Source: Chloroflexota bacterium
GTDB taxonomy: Bacteria; Chloroflexota; Anaerolineae; 4572-78; J111
Length of the DNA: 53,259 nt
Direction of reading: 5' to 3'
Assembly: GCA_016860845.1 (NCBI GenBank)
Contig: BOKF01000059.1
Coordinates: 1 to 53,259, forward strand
Positions 24,051 to 32,842 of the stretch are shown here, in pieces (positions within the stretch are counted from its first letter, which is position 1; the number at the start of each line of letters is the position of its first letter). The notes under the pieces are model-generated. The model searched no databases, was not told the origin of the DNA, and worked only from the letters and a program-made list of their open reading frames with translations. A program made the translations under genes and the position numbers.

Positions 24051-26249
24051 TTATTTGAAGATGTCTTCTTCGGTGTAACCCAAGGTACTGATCAGGCTGC
24101 GGACCGGATCATAGAAAGAGTCTTCTACCGGCTCCATGCCTGTCCACCCGTAGAAATCTTCGTTACAGATAGACTGGGCGCACTCTTCGGAGCCGGCAAA
24201 AGCGACCATCGCATCAATGATCTGCTGCCGCAACTCTTCGGGAAATTCGGGTGAGAAGCTCATGGTGTCGTTCGGAATTTGCTGGCTGAGGCTCAGGATG
24301 CGCACTTTCTCAAAGACATCCGGCGCCGTTTCAGCCGCAGCGCAGCGGGCATCGAGAACTACAATGTCGCCGGCCGTGCAATTTCCATCAGCATCGCGAG
24401 TGACGGCCGCCGGATCAAAGGGTTCGGGATCGTCGCCATACTCCCACCTCGGGTCCATTAACGGCGGGCTGAAGAAGGAGGTCGCAAAGTCAACGTCGCC
24501 GTTGTAAACGGCCAGCACCGCCTGGGGATGGCCACCCGCCTCGACAATCTCGCCGGGTTCAACTTTGGCTTCGGTCAACATGACCGAGGGGTAGAGGTAG
24601 CCGGAGGTCGAACCCAGGTCTGGGACGGCCCACTTTTTGCCGGCGAGGTCCTCGATAGTCTTGATATCGCTGTCGCGCTGGACGAGGAACTGCGTGGTGT
24701 ACCAGCTCAGGCCACGGCGCACAGCCGCGGCGCCGACTTCGACGCCACAGTTGTTATTGGCCAGCACGTAACCCAGGGCCGGGATAAAGCCGATGGTATT
24801 TTCTGGCGAGGCGCACATCGCTTCAACTGTCGCCGCATAGCTGGTCGGCACATCCACTTTGAAGGTCAGGCCGGTGGCTTTGTTCAGGGCTTCGGCCATC
24901 ACTTCACCGCCGGTCACAATCACCCCGGCATCCACCGAGGGCACAAACAGCACATTGATCGGGCTCTCGGCGCTGCCCAACTCGCCGGCAGCGGGAGCAG
25001 CCATAGCTTCGCCACCTTCGGCGGTCGCTTCTGCCGTACCCTCTGCCGCCGGTGCGGCTTCCACCGGCCAGCCGGTGCTGATGCTGCCGTCAATGATGCC
25101 CGCTTCAATTTCGGCCAGGGCGTCTTTCACTTCCTGGGACACGTCGTCGTCATAGTCGTAGAACGGGGCCAAGCCGACACCGCCATTCTCCAGGGTGCTC
25201 ACATAGTTGGTTCCCCCTTCAAACGTCCCATCATTCATGCGCTTAACGGCCTCGTAAACGGCTACATCAATCTTTTTGAGAACGCTGGTCAGGTAGACCT
25301 CCTTAGCGTCGGGATTGGTTTGGGTCAAATCCGCGTCCACCCCAATCACCTTGAAGCCGCGATCCAACGCTGCCGTCGCCGAACCTAAGCCAACCGGGCC
25401 GGCCACCGGGAAGATGATGTCACAGCCTTCGTCAAAGAAGTTCTCGGCAAAGCTCCGCCCATCGTCCAGGCTCTCAAAGTTGCCGGTAAATGAGCCATCC
25501 CCACCGCCTTCTGCGGCCGGGTCGGTCTTCCAGCCAAGAACCTGTACCTCCGCGCTATTTTTCTCGTTGTAATACATTACACCATGCTCAAAGCCAACCA
25601 TAAAGGCCGTTACCGGAGGTATCTTGATCCCCCCATAGGTGCAGACCGTCCCGGTTTCACTCATCGCCGCAGCCAGGTAGCCCGCCATAAAAGATGGCTC
25701 CTCTACGGCAAAGAGCAGGCCCATGTCCCCTGAGGTCTGGCTCGCAAAGTCTACAATCGCAAACGGTACATCCGGATTCGCTTCCGAAGCCACCTTGGTC
25801 GCATCGGCCAACAAAAAGCCAACGGTGATGATCCCGTTGTAACCCTGGCCTAGAAATTCGCCAATGTTCTTCTCGTAATCGGTCTGCTGCTGGCTTTCCA
25901 GGAATTGAACTTCAAGACCAAAATCCTTACCTGCTTTTTGCAAACCAACCCAGGCCAATTGGTTGAAGCCTCTATCGTCAATCCCGCCGACGTCCGTAAC
26001 CTGGCCATATTTCTTGGCCCCGCCTTCAGCCGGAGCGGCAGCTTCTTCCGTTGCCGCCGGAGCTTCGGTTGCCGGAGCAGCAGCCTCTTCCGTCGCCGCC
26101 GGGGCGGCAGCTTCTTCCGTTGCCGCCGGAGCCGCGGCTTCGGTTGCCGGGGCAGCCGGCGGAGGCGTTGGCGTGGCGGCGCCGCCACAAGCGGCTACTA
26201 AAATGAGCACTACTAAAAGAGTTGCTAACAAAAAGAAACGTTTAGTCAT
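24051..26249 (-). CDS. Fused dual solute-binding lipoprotein: BMP domain plus PhnD domain
   Basis: A protein of 732 residues. ATG 26249 follows AGGAGG and opens a lipoprotein signal with the lipobox ending at Cys21. Residues 24-80 are a low-complexity Ala/Pro/Glu/Thr linker. Residues about 81-391 are a BMP/Med-type nucleoside-binding domain (GQVTDVGGIDDRGFNQLAW, GIITVGFLLADATKVA, CTYGGIKIPPVTAFMVGFEH, CDIIFPVAGPVGLGSATAAL, KVIGVDADLTQTNPDAKEVY). A second Ala/Glu linker (392-428) leads to a PhnD-type phosphonate-binding domain (INVLFVPSVDAGVIVTGGEV, AEAL, IGFIPALGYVLANNNCGVEV, LAGKKWAVPDLGSTSGYLYP, GGHPQAVLAVYNGDVDFATS). Each half is full length, so one lipid anchor carries two receptors. Genes for both cognate importers follow. 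I know of no described protein with this pairing. Confidence 0.92.
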   Translation of the reverse strand: MTKRFFLLATLLVVLILVAACGGAATPTPPPAAPATEAAAPAATEEAAAPAATEEAAAPATEAPAATEEAAAPAEGGAKKYGQVTDVGGIDDRGFNQLAWVGLQKAGKDFGLEVQFLESQQQTDYEKNIGEFLGQGYNGIITVGFLLADATKVASEANPDVPFAIVDFASQTSGDMGLLFAVEEPSFMAGYLAAAMSETGTVCTYGGIKIPPVTAFMVGFEHGVMYYNEKNSAEVQVLGWKTDPAAEGGGDGSFTGNFESLDDGRSFAENFFDEGCDIIFPVAGPVGLGSATAALDRGFKVIGVDADLTQTNPDAKEVYLTSVLKKIDVAVYEAVKRMNDGTFEGGTNYVSTLENGGVGLAPFYDYDDDVSQEVKDALAEIEAGIIDGSISTGWPVEAAPAAEGTAEATAEGGEAMAAPAAGELGSAESPINVLFVPSVDAGVIVTGGEVMAEALNKATGLTFKVDVPTSYAATVEAMCASPENTIGFIPALGYVLANNNCGVEVGAAAVRRGLSWYTTQFLVQRDSDIKTIEDLAGKKWAVPDLGSTSGYLYPSVMLTEAKVEPGEIVEAGGHPQAVLAVYNGDVDFATSFFSPPLMDPRWEYGDDPEPFDPAAVTRDADGNCTAGDIVVLDARCAAAETAPDVFEKVRILSLSQQIPNDTMSFSPEFPEELRQQIIDAMVAFAGSEECAQSICNEDFYGWTGMEPVEDSFYDPVRSLISTLGYTEEDIFK

Positions 26250-26450
26250 TTTGTTTCTCCTCCAGTGAGAATTTGGTAATAAGTTAAGTGAAACTGAGTT
26301 GCTTTCAGTTGGGGGGATATTTCTAAGGATGATCACCTCCTTTACTGACTCTCATAAGAAACCAGTCAATGGAGTTACAGGTTAGACCGTGGAGCAGCAG
26401 GTCGTGCCTGGAGTATTGAAGGATAGTAAAGCCTACCAAAGTACTACTCT

Positions 26451-26479
26451 ATTATAATCTACCTATTCAAGTGAGGCAA
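26451..26479 (-). promoter_or_regulatory. Promoter of the fused binding protein
   Basis: On the minus strand TTGCCT (complement 26474-26479), a 17-base spacer and TATAAT (complement 26451-26456). Start would be near 26444, giving a leader of about 195 bases. The leader contains AAAGGAGGTGATC (complement 26331-26343), a full anti-16S match, about 80 bases before the real start codon. Nothing else was recognised in 26250-26536. Confidence 0.7.
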
Positions 26480-26536
26480 ACAATACTGATTTCCATTTCT
26501 TTAGCGTTAAACAGGAAGATTTTCTCGGCCAACAGA

Positions 26537-28537
26537 TTATAAATCACGAGGGTTATCGAGCGGTAAAATGACTTCAAAGGTGGTCGTTACCCCCGGCTGG
26601 CTGTGAGCGTTAATCTGGCCGTGATGGCGTTCAACAATAGCGTGGGCTGAATATAAGCCCAGCCCCAGGGCCTTACCGACCGGCTTGGTGGTGAAAAAAG
26701 GCCGGAACAAGCGCTCAAAGTCTTTTGCGGCAATACCACAGCCGTTATCGGTGATAACTACCTTGACCTCGCGCGGCGAAACTGCCTGGGTTGAAATGGA
26801 GACGACAGGCTGGCTGGTGTAGCCTACCACCGCATCACGGGCATTCAGGAGCAGATTCATCCAGACCAGCTTCAAGTGGCTGACACTGGCCGAAAGTTTA
26901 GGCTGCACCTCGTAATTCCTGACCAGTTCGACCCGATCTTTTTTCAAAGAGCGAGCCACCAGGGCCAGAGCGCCCTCGATGGTTTCAATCAAATCGGCCT
27001 CAATAAAAAAGTAAGTTTCCTGGTTGGAGAACTCCAGTAAATTTTCGATGATCTTTTGGATGCGCAGCCCGGCCTTCAGGATATCGTTGGTCAGTTGGTA
27101 AGCTTCGCCGTTTGGTTCAGTCTCCAGCAGTAGGAGTTGGCTATTGGCCATGGTGATGGTCAGCGGGTTATTGATTTGATGGGCCACACTGCCGGCCAGT
27201 TGCCCGACCGCCGCCAGGTTGGCCGAGCGAAACAGTGAGGCCTGCCAGCGCCGCCGCTCCGATACATCCTGCCCGAAGACCACGACCTGCTCGATGTGGC
27301 CAATGCGGTTGCGGATAGGATAGATCCGAAATTCTTGATCCTTGAGATACGGTTCGGTTTCATTTTCGGGCGAAATCCAGGTGGTTTCTCGGCCCGTTTC
27401 CAGCGACTCCTTGATCCGATTCAACAGTTCCGGCGCGGCCTGGGTCCAGGCCAGGGACAGGCAGCTTTTGCCGATCAATTCACTGGGGCGATAGCCCTGG
27501 CGTTCGGCCTCAACCTGGTTCAGGGCAATAATCGTCAAGTTCTGATCTAAAATATAAAGACCGTCTGCAATCCCGTCGAACAAAACTTGCAGGGTGTTCC
27601 GGCTGTGCAGAATTTTCTCCCGGCTCTGAGCCAGGTCAATGTAGGCCGAGGCCAAATTTTCAAACAGGCGCGCGTTTTCGATGGCAATCGCCACCTGGTC
27701 GCAAAAAATAGACAGCCAGCGCCGGTGGTTCGCACTAAAACCATTCTGCCCCCGGCTGCCCAACCCCAACACACCGATGAGTTTGTCCCGTGAAACCAGG
27801 GGAACAAGTAGTGCAGACTGGATCGGCGAAGCTTCAATTTGCTGGCGGCAGACAATCTCCTGAGTCAAAGCCGCCTGCTCGGCCAGGGTAAACAGCACGA
27901 CTCCCGCCGCATCTTGCTCAGCCTGCGCAGTGGTTTCTAAGGGGCAATTCAAAAACCGGTTTCGATCCAGTTTGCCGCCGGAGTCGGTTAGATAAATTCG
28001 GGCCATATCAGCCCTGGTGAGACGGTGCGCTTTGACCAGGACGATTTTGAGGGCTTCATCAAACTGCCAGGTCCGGCTGATTTCCTGCGTGGCCTGATGG
28101 AGCAGCAGCAGAACATTCTCAGCCGAGTCTTTTTGGTTGGCCTGGCTTGTCTCCGCCTTAAGCCCTTGAATTTCTAAAATTCGTTCGATTTTGAGCGTTA
28201 GCTCGGCGGCCTCGATGGGGCAGAGCAGATAATCGGCGGCCCCGGAATGAAGCTGCGCCACAGCCTGCCGGCGGTCCTGGGTCTCAACCAGCAAAATCAC
28301 TTCGGTCTGGGGGGCTATGTCTCTAATTTCGGCTAAAAGGGACTCGGTTTCAAAGACGCAGCGTAATAAGGATAAATCGGCAACCAATAGCTGATAAGGG
28401 TGCTGGGACAGTTGCGCCAAAAGCTGGCTGGCATCGGTCAGACTGTCAACCCCCACCATGTGAAGGTTAGTTTGAAGAGCCTGTTGCAGTTCCAGCGCCT
28501 GGGTGGAAGCGAGTAGAATAGAGTGGGATGGATTCAT
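26537..28537 (-). CDS. Soluble hybrid sensor histidine kinase (receiver-like, GAF, PAS)
   Basis: A protein of 666 residues without membrane helices. Order: a receiver-like domain (1-125) with the acidic LLVADLSLL strand, a GAF domain (about 150-300, SALLVPLVSRDKLIGVLGLG), a PAS domain (about 315-425, LFDGIADGLYILDQNLTIIA), then HisKA with an intact H-box (LAGSVAHQINNPLTI) and HATPase with N-box MNLLLNARDAV, G1 ITDNGCGIAA and G2 GKALGLGLYSAHAIVERHHG. The NNPL form of the H-box places it with the NtrB/HK4-like group. It lies upstream of the fused binding-protein gene in the same direction, but that gene has its own promoter. No dedicated response regulator is adjacent. Confidence 0.9.
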   Translation of the reverse strand: MNPSHSILLASTQALELQQALQTNLHMVGVDSLTDASQLLAQLSQHPYQLLVADLSLLRCVFETESLLAEIRDIAPQTEVILLVETQDRRQAVAQLHSGAADYLLCPIEAAELTLKIERILEIQGLKAETSQANQKDSAENVLLLLHQATQEISRTWQFDEALKIVLVKAHRLTRADMARIYLTDSGGKLDRNRFLNCPLETTAQAEQDAAGVVLFTLAEQAALTQEIVCRQQIEASPIQSALLVPLVSRDKLIGVLGLGSRGQNGFSANHRRWLSIFCDQVAIAIENARLFENLASAYIDLAQSREKILHSRNTLQVLFDGIADGLYILDQNLTIIALNQVEAERQGYRPSELIGKSCLSLAWTQAAPELLNRIKESLETGRETTWISPENETEPYLKDQEFRIYPIRNRIGHIEQVVVFGQDVSERRRWQASLFRSANLAAVGQLAGSVAHQINNPLTITMANSQLLLLETEPNGEAYQLTNDILKAGLRIQKIIENLLEFSNQETYFFIEADLIETIEGALALVARSLKKDRVELVRNYEVQPKLSASVSHLKLVWMNLLLNARDAVVGYTSQPVVSISTQAVSPREVKVVITDNGCGIAAKDFERLFRPFFTTKPVGKALGLGLYSAHAIVERHHGQINAHSQPGVTTTFEVILPLDNPRDL

Positions 28538-28576
28538 CTTTTTTGCCTGTTTCGGTACAGCAGCAACGATACCTTT

Positions 28577-28605
28577 ACTATACCATCAGCCAGGATTATT
28601 TTCAA
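28577..28605 (-). promoter_or_regulatory. Promoter of the sensor kinase gene
   Basis: TTGAAA (complement 28600-28605), a 17-base spacer and TATAGT (complement 28577-28582), about 40 bases before the kinase start. Confidence 0.6.
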
Positions 28606-28639
28606 AGCCATCCCCTGAATTCAGCCGGCATCAAACCGC

Positions 28640-28668
28640 TTGTATATGCGGGTGGGGTAGGGTAAAAT
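28640..28668 (+). promoter_or_regulatory. Promoter of the acyl-CoA carboxylase operon
   Basis: TTGTAT (28640-28645), a 17-base spacer and TAAAAT (28663-28668). The transcript would start about 15 bases before ATG 28690, with GAAAGGG as ribosome site. It is back-to-back with the kinase promoter. Confidence 0.6.
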
Positions 28669-28689
28669 CCCCAACAAGAAAGGGCTTCT

Positions 28690-30300
28690 ATGGACATCCT
28701 CGCATCCCAACTGGACCCCAACGGTGAGCAATTCCAACAAAACGCCGCCCACAACCGGCAACTGGCCGAAGAACTGCGGGCGCGGCTGGCCCAGGTGCGC
28801 CAGGGTGGGGGGGAGCACGCCCGGCAGCGTCACGCCGAGCAGAACAAGCTCTTTGTGCGCGAGCGGATTGACCGGCTACTCGACCCCGGCTCACCCTTTT
28901 TGGAACTCTCGCCCCTGGCCGCCTGGGAGCTGTATCACGGCGACGCCCCGGCCGCGGGCATCATTACCGGCATCGGCTCGGTGGCCGGGCGCGAGTGTAT
29001 GATTGTGGCCAACGATGCCACCGTCAAGGGTGGCACCTACTATCCCCTGACCGTTAAAAAGCATCTGCGCGCCCAACAGATCGCCCTGGAAAACCGGCTA
29101 CCCTGTCTCTACCTGGTCGACTCCGGCGGCGCGTTTCTAACCCTGCAAGACGAAGTTTTCCCCGACGTGCATGATTTCGGGCGCATTTTCTACAACCAGG
29201 CGATAATGAGCGCCGCCGGTATTCCGCAAATTGCGGCGGTGATGGGTTCTTGCACCGCGGGCGGAGCCTATGTGCCGGCCATGAGCGACGAGACGGTCAT
29301 CGTCAAAGGCGTTGGCACGATTTTTCTGGGCGGGCCGCCGCTGGTCAAAGCCGCTACCGGCGTCGAAGTGACGCCAGAAGAATTAGGCGGGGCCGATGTT
29401 CACACCCGCATCTCCGGCGTTGCCGACCATTTTGCCATAGACGACCCGCATGCCCTGGAGATTGTCCGCAGCATCGTCGCCTCGCTCAATACCCGCAAGC
29501 AGGTTGCGCTTGACCTCCAGCCGCCGGAGGAGCCACTCTACGACCCCGCCGAATTGTACGGCGTCATCCCGGCCAGCTTCAAGGTCGCCTACGATGTGCG
29601 GGAAGTGATTGCCCGGCTGGTGGATGGCAGCCGCTTCCGCGAATTCAAAGCCCGCTACGGTCCTACCCTGGTCTGCGGCTTTGCTCATCTCTACGGCTAC
29701 CCCATTGGCCTTGTGGCCAACAACGGCGTTCTGTTCAGCGAGTCGGCCTTGAAGGGAACCCATTTCATCGAGTTGTGCGCAGCCCGGCATATTCCGCTGC
29801 TCTTCCTGCAAAACATCACCGGTTTCATGGTCGGCCAGGAGTATGAAGCGGGTGGTATTGCCAAAGATGGGGCCAAGATGGTCCATGCTGTTGCCAACGC
29901 CGCCGTGCCCAAGCTGACGGTTATCATCGGCGGCTCCTTTGGCGCGGGTAACTACGGCATGTGCGGCCGGGCCTACAGCCCTCGTTTCTTGTGGATGTGG
30001 CCGAATGCCCGCATCAGCGTAATGGGCGGCGAGCAGGCGGCGAATGTCCTGCTGACCGTTAAGCAGGATCAACTGGCCCGGCGCGGCCAGCCTCGGCTGA
30101 CAGCGGAGGAGCAAGAAGCCTTCAAACAGCCCATTCTCGACAAGTACGAGCGCGAAGGCAATCCTTACCATTCCACGGCCCGGCTGTGGGATGATGGCAT
30201 CCTCGACCCGGCCGAGACCCGCCAGGTTCTCGCCCTGGCTCTCTCTGCCTGCCTCAACGCGCCGGTTGAATCGACCCAATTTGGAGTATTCCGTATGTAA
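28690..30300 (+). CDS. Acyl-CoA carboxylase carboxyltransferase subunit (methylcrotonyl-CoA type)
   Basis: A protein of 536 residues, the length of MccB-type carboxyltransferase beta subunits. Family signatures: [93 protein letters not shown], and the biotin-side oxyanion region [30 protein letters not shown]. It transfers the carboxyl group from biotin to an acyl-CoA. The form with GGTYYP and GFMVGQEYE is closest to methylcrotonyl-CoA carboxylase (leucine breakdown) or geranyl-CoA carboxylase. First gene of a four-gene operon; the whole spacer to the next gene is an inverted repeat. Confidence 0.92.
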   Translation: MDILASQLDPNGEQFQQNAAHNRQLAEELRARLAQVRQGGGEHARQRHAEQNKLFVRERIDRLLDPGSPFLELSPLAAWELYHGDAPAAGIITGIGSVAGRECMIVANDATVKGGTYYPLTVKKHLRAQQIALENRLPCLYLVDSGGAFLTLQDEVFPDVHDFGRIFYNQAIMSAAGIPQIAAVMGSCTAGGAYVPAMSDETVIVKGVGTIFLGGPPLVKAATGVEVTPEELGGADVHTRISGVADHFAIDDPHALEIVRSIVASLNTRKQVALDLQPPEEPLYDPAELYGVIPASFKVAYDVREVIARLVDGSRFREFKARYGPTLVCGFAHLYGYPIGLVANNGVLFSESALKGTHFIELCAARHIPLLFLQNITGFMVGQEYEAGGIAKDGAKMVHAVANAAVPKLTVIIGGSFGAGNYGMCGRAYSPRFLWMWPNARISVMGGEQAANVLLTVKQDQLARRGQPRLTAEEQEAFKQPILDKYEREGNPYHSTARLWDDGILDPAETRQVLALALSACLNAPVESTQFGVFRM

Positions 30301-30367
30301 GGGAGTAAGGAGTAGGGAGTAAGGAGAACTTGTTTCCCCTACTCCCTACTTCCTACTCCCTACTCCC
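30301..30367. repeat. Spacer-filling inverted repeat (GGGAGTA words)
   Basis: The left arm 30301-30324 begins on the base after the stop codon and is three and a half copies of GGAGTA(A/G). The right arm 30344-30367 is its imperfect complement (21 of 24) and ends 9 bases before the next ATG. The spacer is essentially nothing but this structure, and the biotin carboxylase has no separate Shine-Dalgarno site. Confidence 0.85.
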
Positions 30368-30376
30368 CTGGTTGCG

Positions 30377-31921
30377 ATGTTCAATAAACTTCTCGTTGCC
30401 AATCGCGGCGAAATTGCCGTGCGGATTATGCAAGCCTGCCAGGAAATGGGCATCGGCACAGTTACTGTTTACTCCGAGGCAGATGCAAGCGCGCTGCACA
30501 CCCGGCTGGCCGATGAGGCCGTACTGTTGGGTCCCCCCTCTGCCAGCGACTCTTATTTGCGCTCTGACCGGATCATCGAAGCGGCCCGGCGGACAGGCTG
30601 TGAAGCGATTCATCCCGGCTACGGTTTTCTGGCCGAAAACGCCGATTTTGCCAGCGCAGTGGTGGAGGCGGGACTGGTTTTCATCGGGCCTGATGCCGCA
30701 ATCATCCGCCTCATGGGGTCAAAAACAGCGGCGCGGGAGGTGATGCAGGCGGCCGGGGTTTCGGTTGTGCCGGGTTACCATGGGCAAGAGGGCAGGGGAG
30801 ATGAGGATTTATTGGCTGCTGCCGAGAAAATAGGCTTTCCGCTGCTCGTCAAAGCTGTGGCCGGCGGCGGCGGTAAGGGCATGCGGCTGGTCCGGACCAC
30901 CGCCGAGCTGCCGGATTCGCTGCAATCTGCCCGGCGGGAGGCGCTGCATGCGTTTGGGGATGAGCGGGTTTACCTGGAAAAATACCTGGCCAGCCCCCGC
31001 CATATTGAATTCCAGATTTTGGGCGACGCTCACGGCAATGTAGTCCACCTTTTTGAACGGGAGTGTTCGGTGCAGCGCCGGCACCAAAAAATTATTGAGG
31101 AAACGCCCTCGCCGCTACTGGCCGGGGATAAGTCACTCCGGCAGCGCATGGGCCAGGCCGCCGTAGCTGCGGCCCGGGCGGTCAACTATGTTAATGCGGG
31201 CACCATCGAGTTTCTGGTTGACGCCGGACGCAACTTCTACTTTTTGGAAATGAACACCCGGCTGCAGGTTGAGCATCCCGTTACCGAACTCGTCACCGGG
31301 CTGGATTTGGTCAAGTGGCAACTGCGGGTCGCTGCGGGAGAGGCGCTGCCGTTTGAGCAGGCCGATCTTTCTCAGCGCGGCCATGCGCTGGAGTGCCGGA
31401 TCTATGCGGAAGATACCGCCAACAACTTTCTACCGGCGACAGGCCGGGTTCTGCGCCTGGTCGAACCAGCGGGGCCGGGAATTCGCGTTGACAGCGGTCT
31501 CTCCCCCGACGACGACGTAACGCCCTATTACGATCCGCTGCTGGCCAAGCTGATTGCCCTGGGCGAAAATCGTCAGGAAACTATCCGCAAAATGATGGCG
31601 GCCTTGAGGCAGTATGTCATTTTGGGAGTTACGACTAATCTCTCTTTCTTGTGCGACCTACTGGCTGACGACGCCTTTCAGCGGGGCGACCTTAATACGG
31701 ATCTGATTGACCAGCATTTTAACACTTGGCAGCCCCATCGGGCCGTTTCGCCCGACCTGGCTTTGATCACGGCGGCGCTGGCAGAGATGCTGGCAGGAGG
31801 CGAAGAGGAGAGGAAAGGAAGAAGCGACCCCCATCCGGGGACAGTGGAGGCAAGAGGCGATCCGTACAACCCGTGGCGGCAGTTGTCCAATTTTCGAGTG
31901 GGGAAGGTTAATCAAAAATGA
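30377..31921 (+). CDS. Biotin carboxylase subunit of acyl-CoA carboxylase
   Basis: A protein of 514 residues. N-terminal MFNKLLVANRGEIAVRIMQAC, the ATP-grasp lid VKAVAGGGGKGMRLVR, the catalytic HIEFQILGDAHGN, FERECSVQRRHQKIIEE and the active-site FLEMNTRLQVEHPVTE are all intact. It carboxylates biotin with bicarbonate and ATP. Methylcrotonyl-CoA carboxylase alpha subunits usually carry the biotin domain at the C-terminus; here the protein stops after the ATP-grasp/BC domain and the carrier is a separate gene two positions downstream. The tail after LAEMLAGGEEERK is probably unstructured. The stop overlaps the start of the next gene by 4 bases. Confidence 0.92.
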   Translation: MFNKLLVANRGEIAVRIMQACQEMGIGTVTVYSEADASALHTRLADEAVLLGPPSASDSYLRSDRIIEAARRTGCEAIHPGYGFLAENADFASAVVEAGLVFIGPDAAIIRLMGSKTAAREVMQAAGVSVVPGYHGQEGRGDEDLLAAAEKIGFPLLVKAVAGGGGKGMRLVRTTAELPDSLQSARREALHAFGDERVYLEKYLASPRHIEFQILGDAHGNVVHLFERECSVQRRHQKIIEETPSPLLAGDKSLRQRMGQAAVAAARAVNYVNAGTIEFLVDAGRNFYFLEMNTRLQVEHPVTELVTGLDLVKWQLRVAAGEALPFEQADLSQRGHALECRIYAEDTANNFLPATGRVLRLVEPAGPGIRVDSGLSPDDDVTPYYDPLLAKLIALGENRQETIRKMMAALRQYVILGVTTNLSFLCDLLADDAFQRGDLNTDLIDQHFNTWQPHRAVSPDLALITAALAEMLAGGEEERKGRSDPHPGTVEARGDPYNPWRQLSNFRVGKVNQK

Positions 31922-32598
31922 TAGACTCTAGGACGATGATTAAGGCGATGGTTTTTGACGCATATGGCACCCTGTTTGATGTCCATTCGGTCATTGCCCT
32001 GTGCAATGAATTGTTCCCGGAGCAAGGGCCGGCCTTGAGCCACCTGTGGCGGGCCAAGCAGTTGGAATATACCTGGCTGTTGAGCCTGATGGGCCGCTAC
32101 GAGGATTTCTGGCATGTCACCGAGAAGGCGCTGCGTTTTGCCTGCCGGGCGCATAAACTACCGTGCGATGAAACGCAGCAGGCGCAGTTGCTGGAAGCCT
32201 ACCTTCGCCTGGAACCTTACCCTGAGGTTCACCAAACTCTAACCGGACTGGCCGGTTATCCCCTGGCGATTTTATCCAACGGTTCGCCCGCAATGCTGGA
32301 ACCGCTGGTATTCAATGCCGGGTTGCAGGGAACTTTCGCCCACGTTATCAGCGTGGATGAGCTAAAAATTTACAAGCCCAGTCCCCAGGTTTACCAACTG
32401 GCGGTTGACAAACTGAGCCTGGAAGCACAAGCGATTGGCTTTGTCTCGTCCAATTCTTTTGACATCATCGGGGCGACAGCCTTTGGCTTCCGCACCTTTT
32501 GGGTCAATCGGGCAGCTCATCCTCTGGATGAACTGGGCGTTGTCCCCACGATGACCATTAGCAAGTTGACCGATTTAGTGGAGATTTTGAATCGCTGA
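31918..32598 (+). CDS. HAD-superfamily hydrolase, L-2-haloacid dehalogenase type
   Basis: A protein of 226 residues of the haloacid dehalogenase type II family. Motif I is MVFDAYGTLFDVHS with nucleophile Asp14, motif II is LAILSNGSPAML, motif III is ISVDELKIYKPSPQVYQLA, and motif IV is GFVSSNSFDIIGATAFGFRTFWVNR. In true L-2-haloacid dehalogenases these residues hydrolyse 2-haloacids; in cells without such substrates, relatives act as phosphatases. The 4-base overlap with biotin carboxylase puts it in the carboxylase operon, which is unexpected. A second relative is at 39323-40045. Confidence 0.88.
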   Translation: MIDSRTMIKAMVFDAYGTLFDVHSVIALCNELFPEQGPALSHLWRAKQLEYTWLLSLMGRYEDFWHVTEKALRFACRAHKLPCDETQQAQLLEAYLRLEPYPEVHQTLTGLAGYPLAILSNGSPAMLEPLVFNAGLQGTFAHVISVDELKIYKPSPQVYQLAVDKLSLEAQAIGFVSSNSFDIIGATAFGFRTFWVNRAAHPLDELGVVPTMTISKLTDLVEILNR

Positions 32599-32674
32599 TG
32601 TCTCTGATGGCACTGAAAATGCGCTTTTTTCGCGTCGCACCTAACCTGGACAAACTGCCTTCAACCAAAAAGGA

Positions 32675-32767
32675 ACACAGAGTCTCACAGAGAACTCTCA
32701 GAGATACACAGAGAGCATTATAAAATTTCTCCGCGAATCTCTGCGTCTGCTCTGTGTGGCTCTGTGT
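32675..32767. repeat. Long imperfect inverted repeat (ACACAGAG words)
   Basis: Arms of 40 bases, 32675-32714 and 32728-32767, align as reverse complements at about three quarters of positions. Each arm contains ACACAGAG or CACAGAG at least twice. It fills most of the 244-base spacer between the hydrolase and the biotin carrier gene. Confidence 0.8.
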
Positions 32768-32842
32768 AAATTTTCTTGCTCAAGGTACAATAATCTCATT
32801 GTTTAAGCACTATTTTTAGTGATTTCGGCAGTTCAAATTGGA

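Noticed and set aside
24528..25388. Plus-strand open frame of 286 codons opposite the fused binding protein
   Set aside because: Shadow frame with skewed composition; the minus-strand frame has the lipobox, ribosome site, promoter and terminator.
26331..26346. GATCACCTCCTTTACT on the plus strand resembles the 3' end of 16S rRNA
   Set aside because: Only the last 13 bases match and no rRNA sequence precedes it; it is better read as a Shine-Dalgarno-like sequence on the minus strand.
29383..30279. Long minus-strand open frame opposite the carboxyltransferase gene
   Set aside because: A shadow of a GC-rich gene with clear family motifs on the other strand; no ribosome site and no recognisable protein pattern.
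30301..30367. Repeated GGAGTA words considered as a CRISPR or tandem array
   Set aside because: No regular spacers; the words are arranged as two complementary arms of one hairpin.
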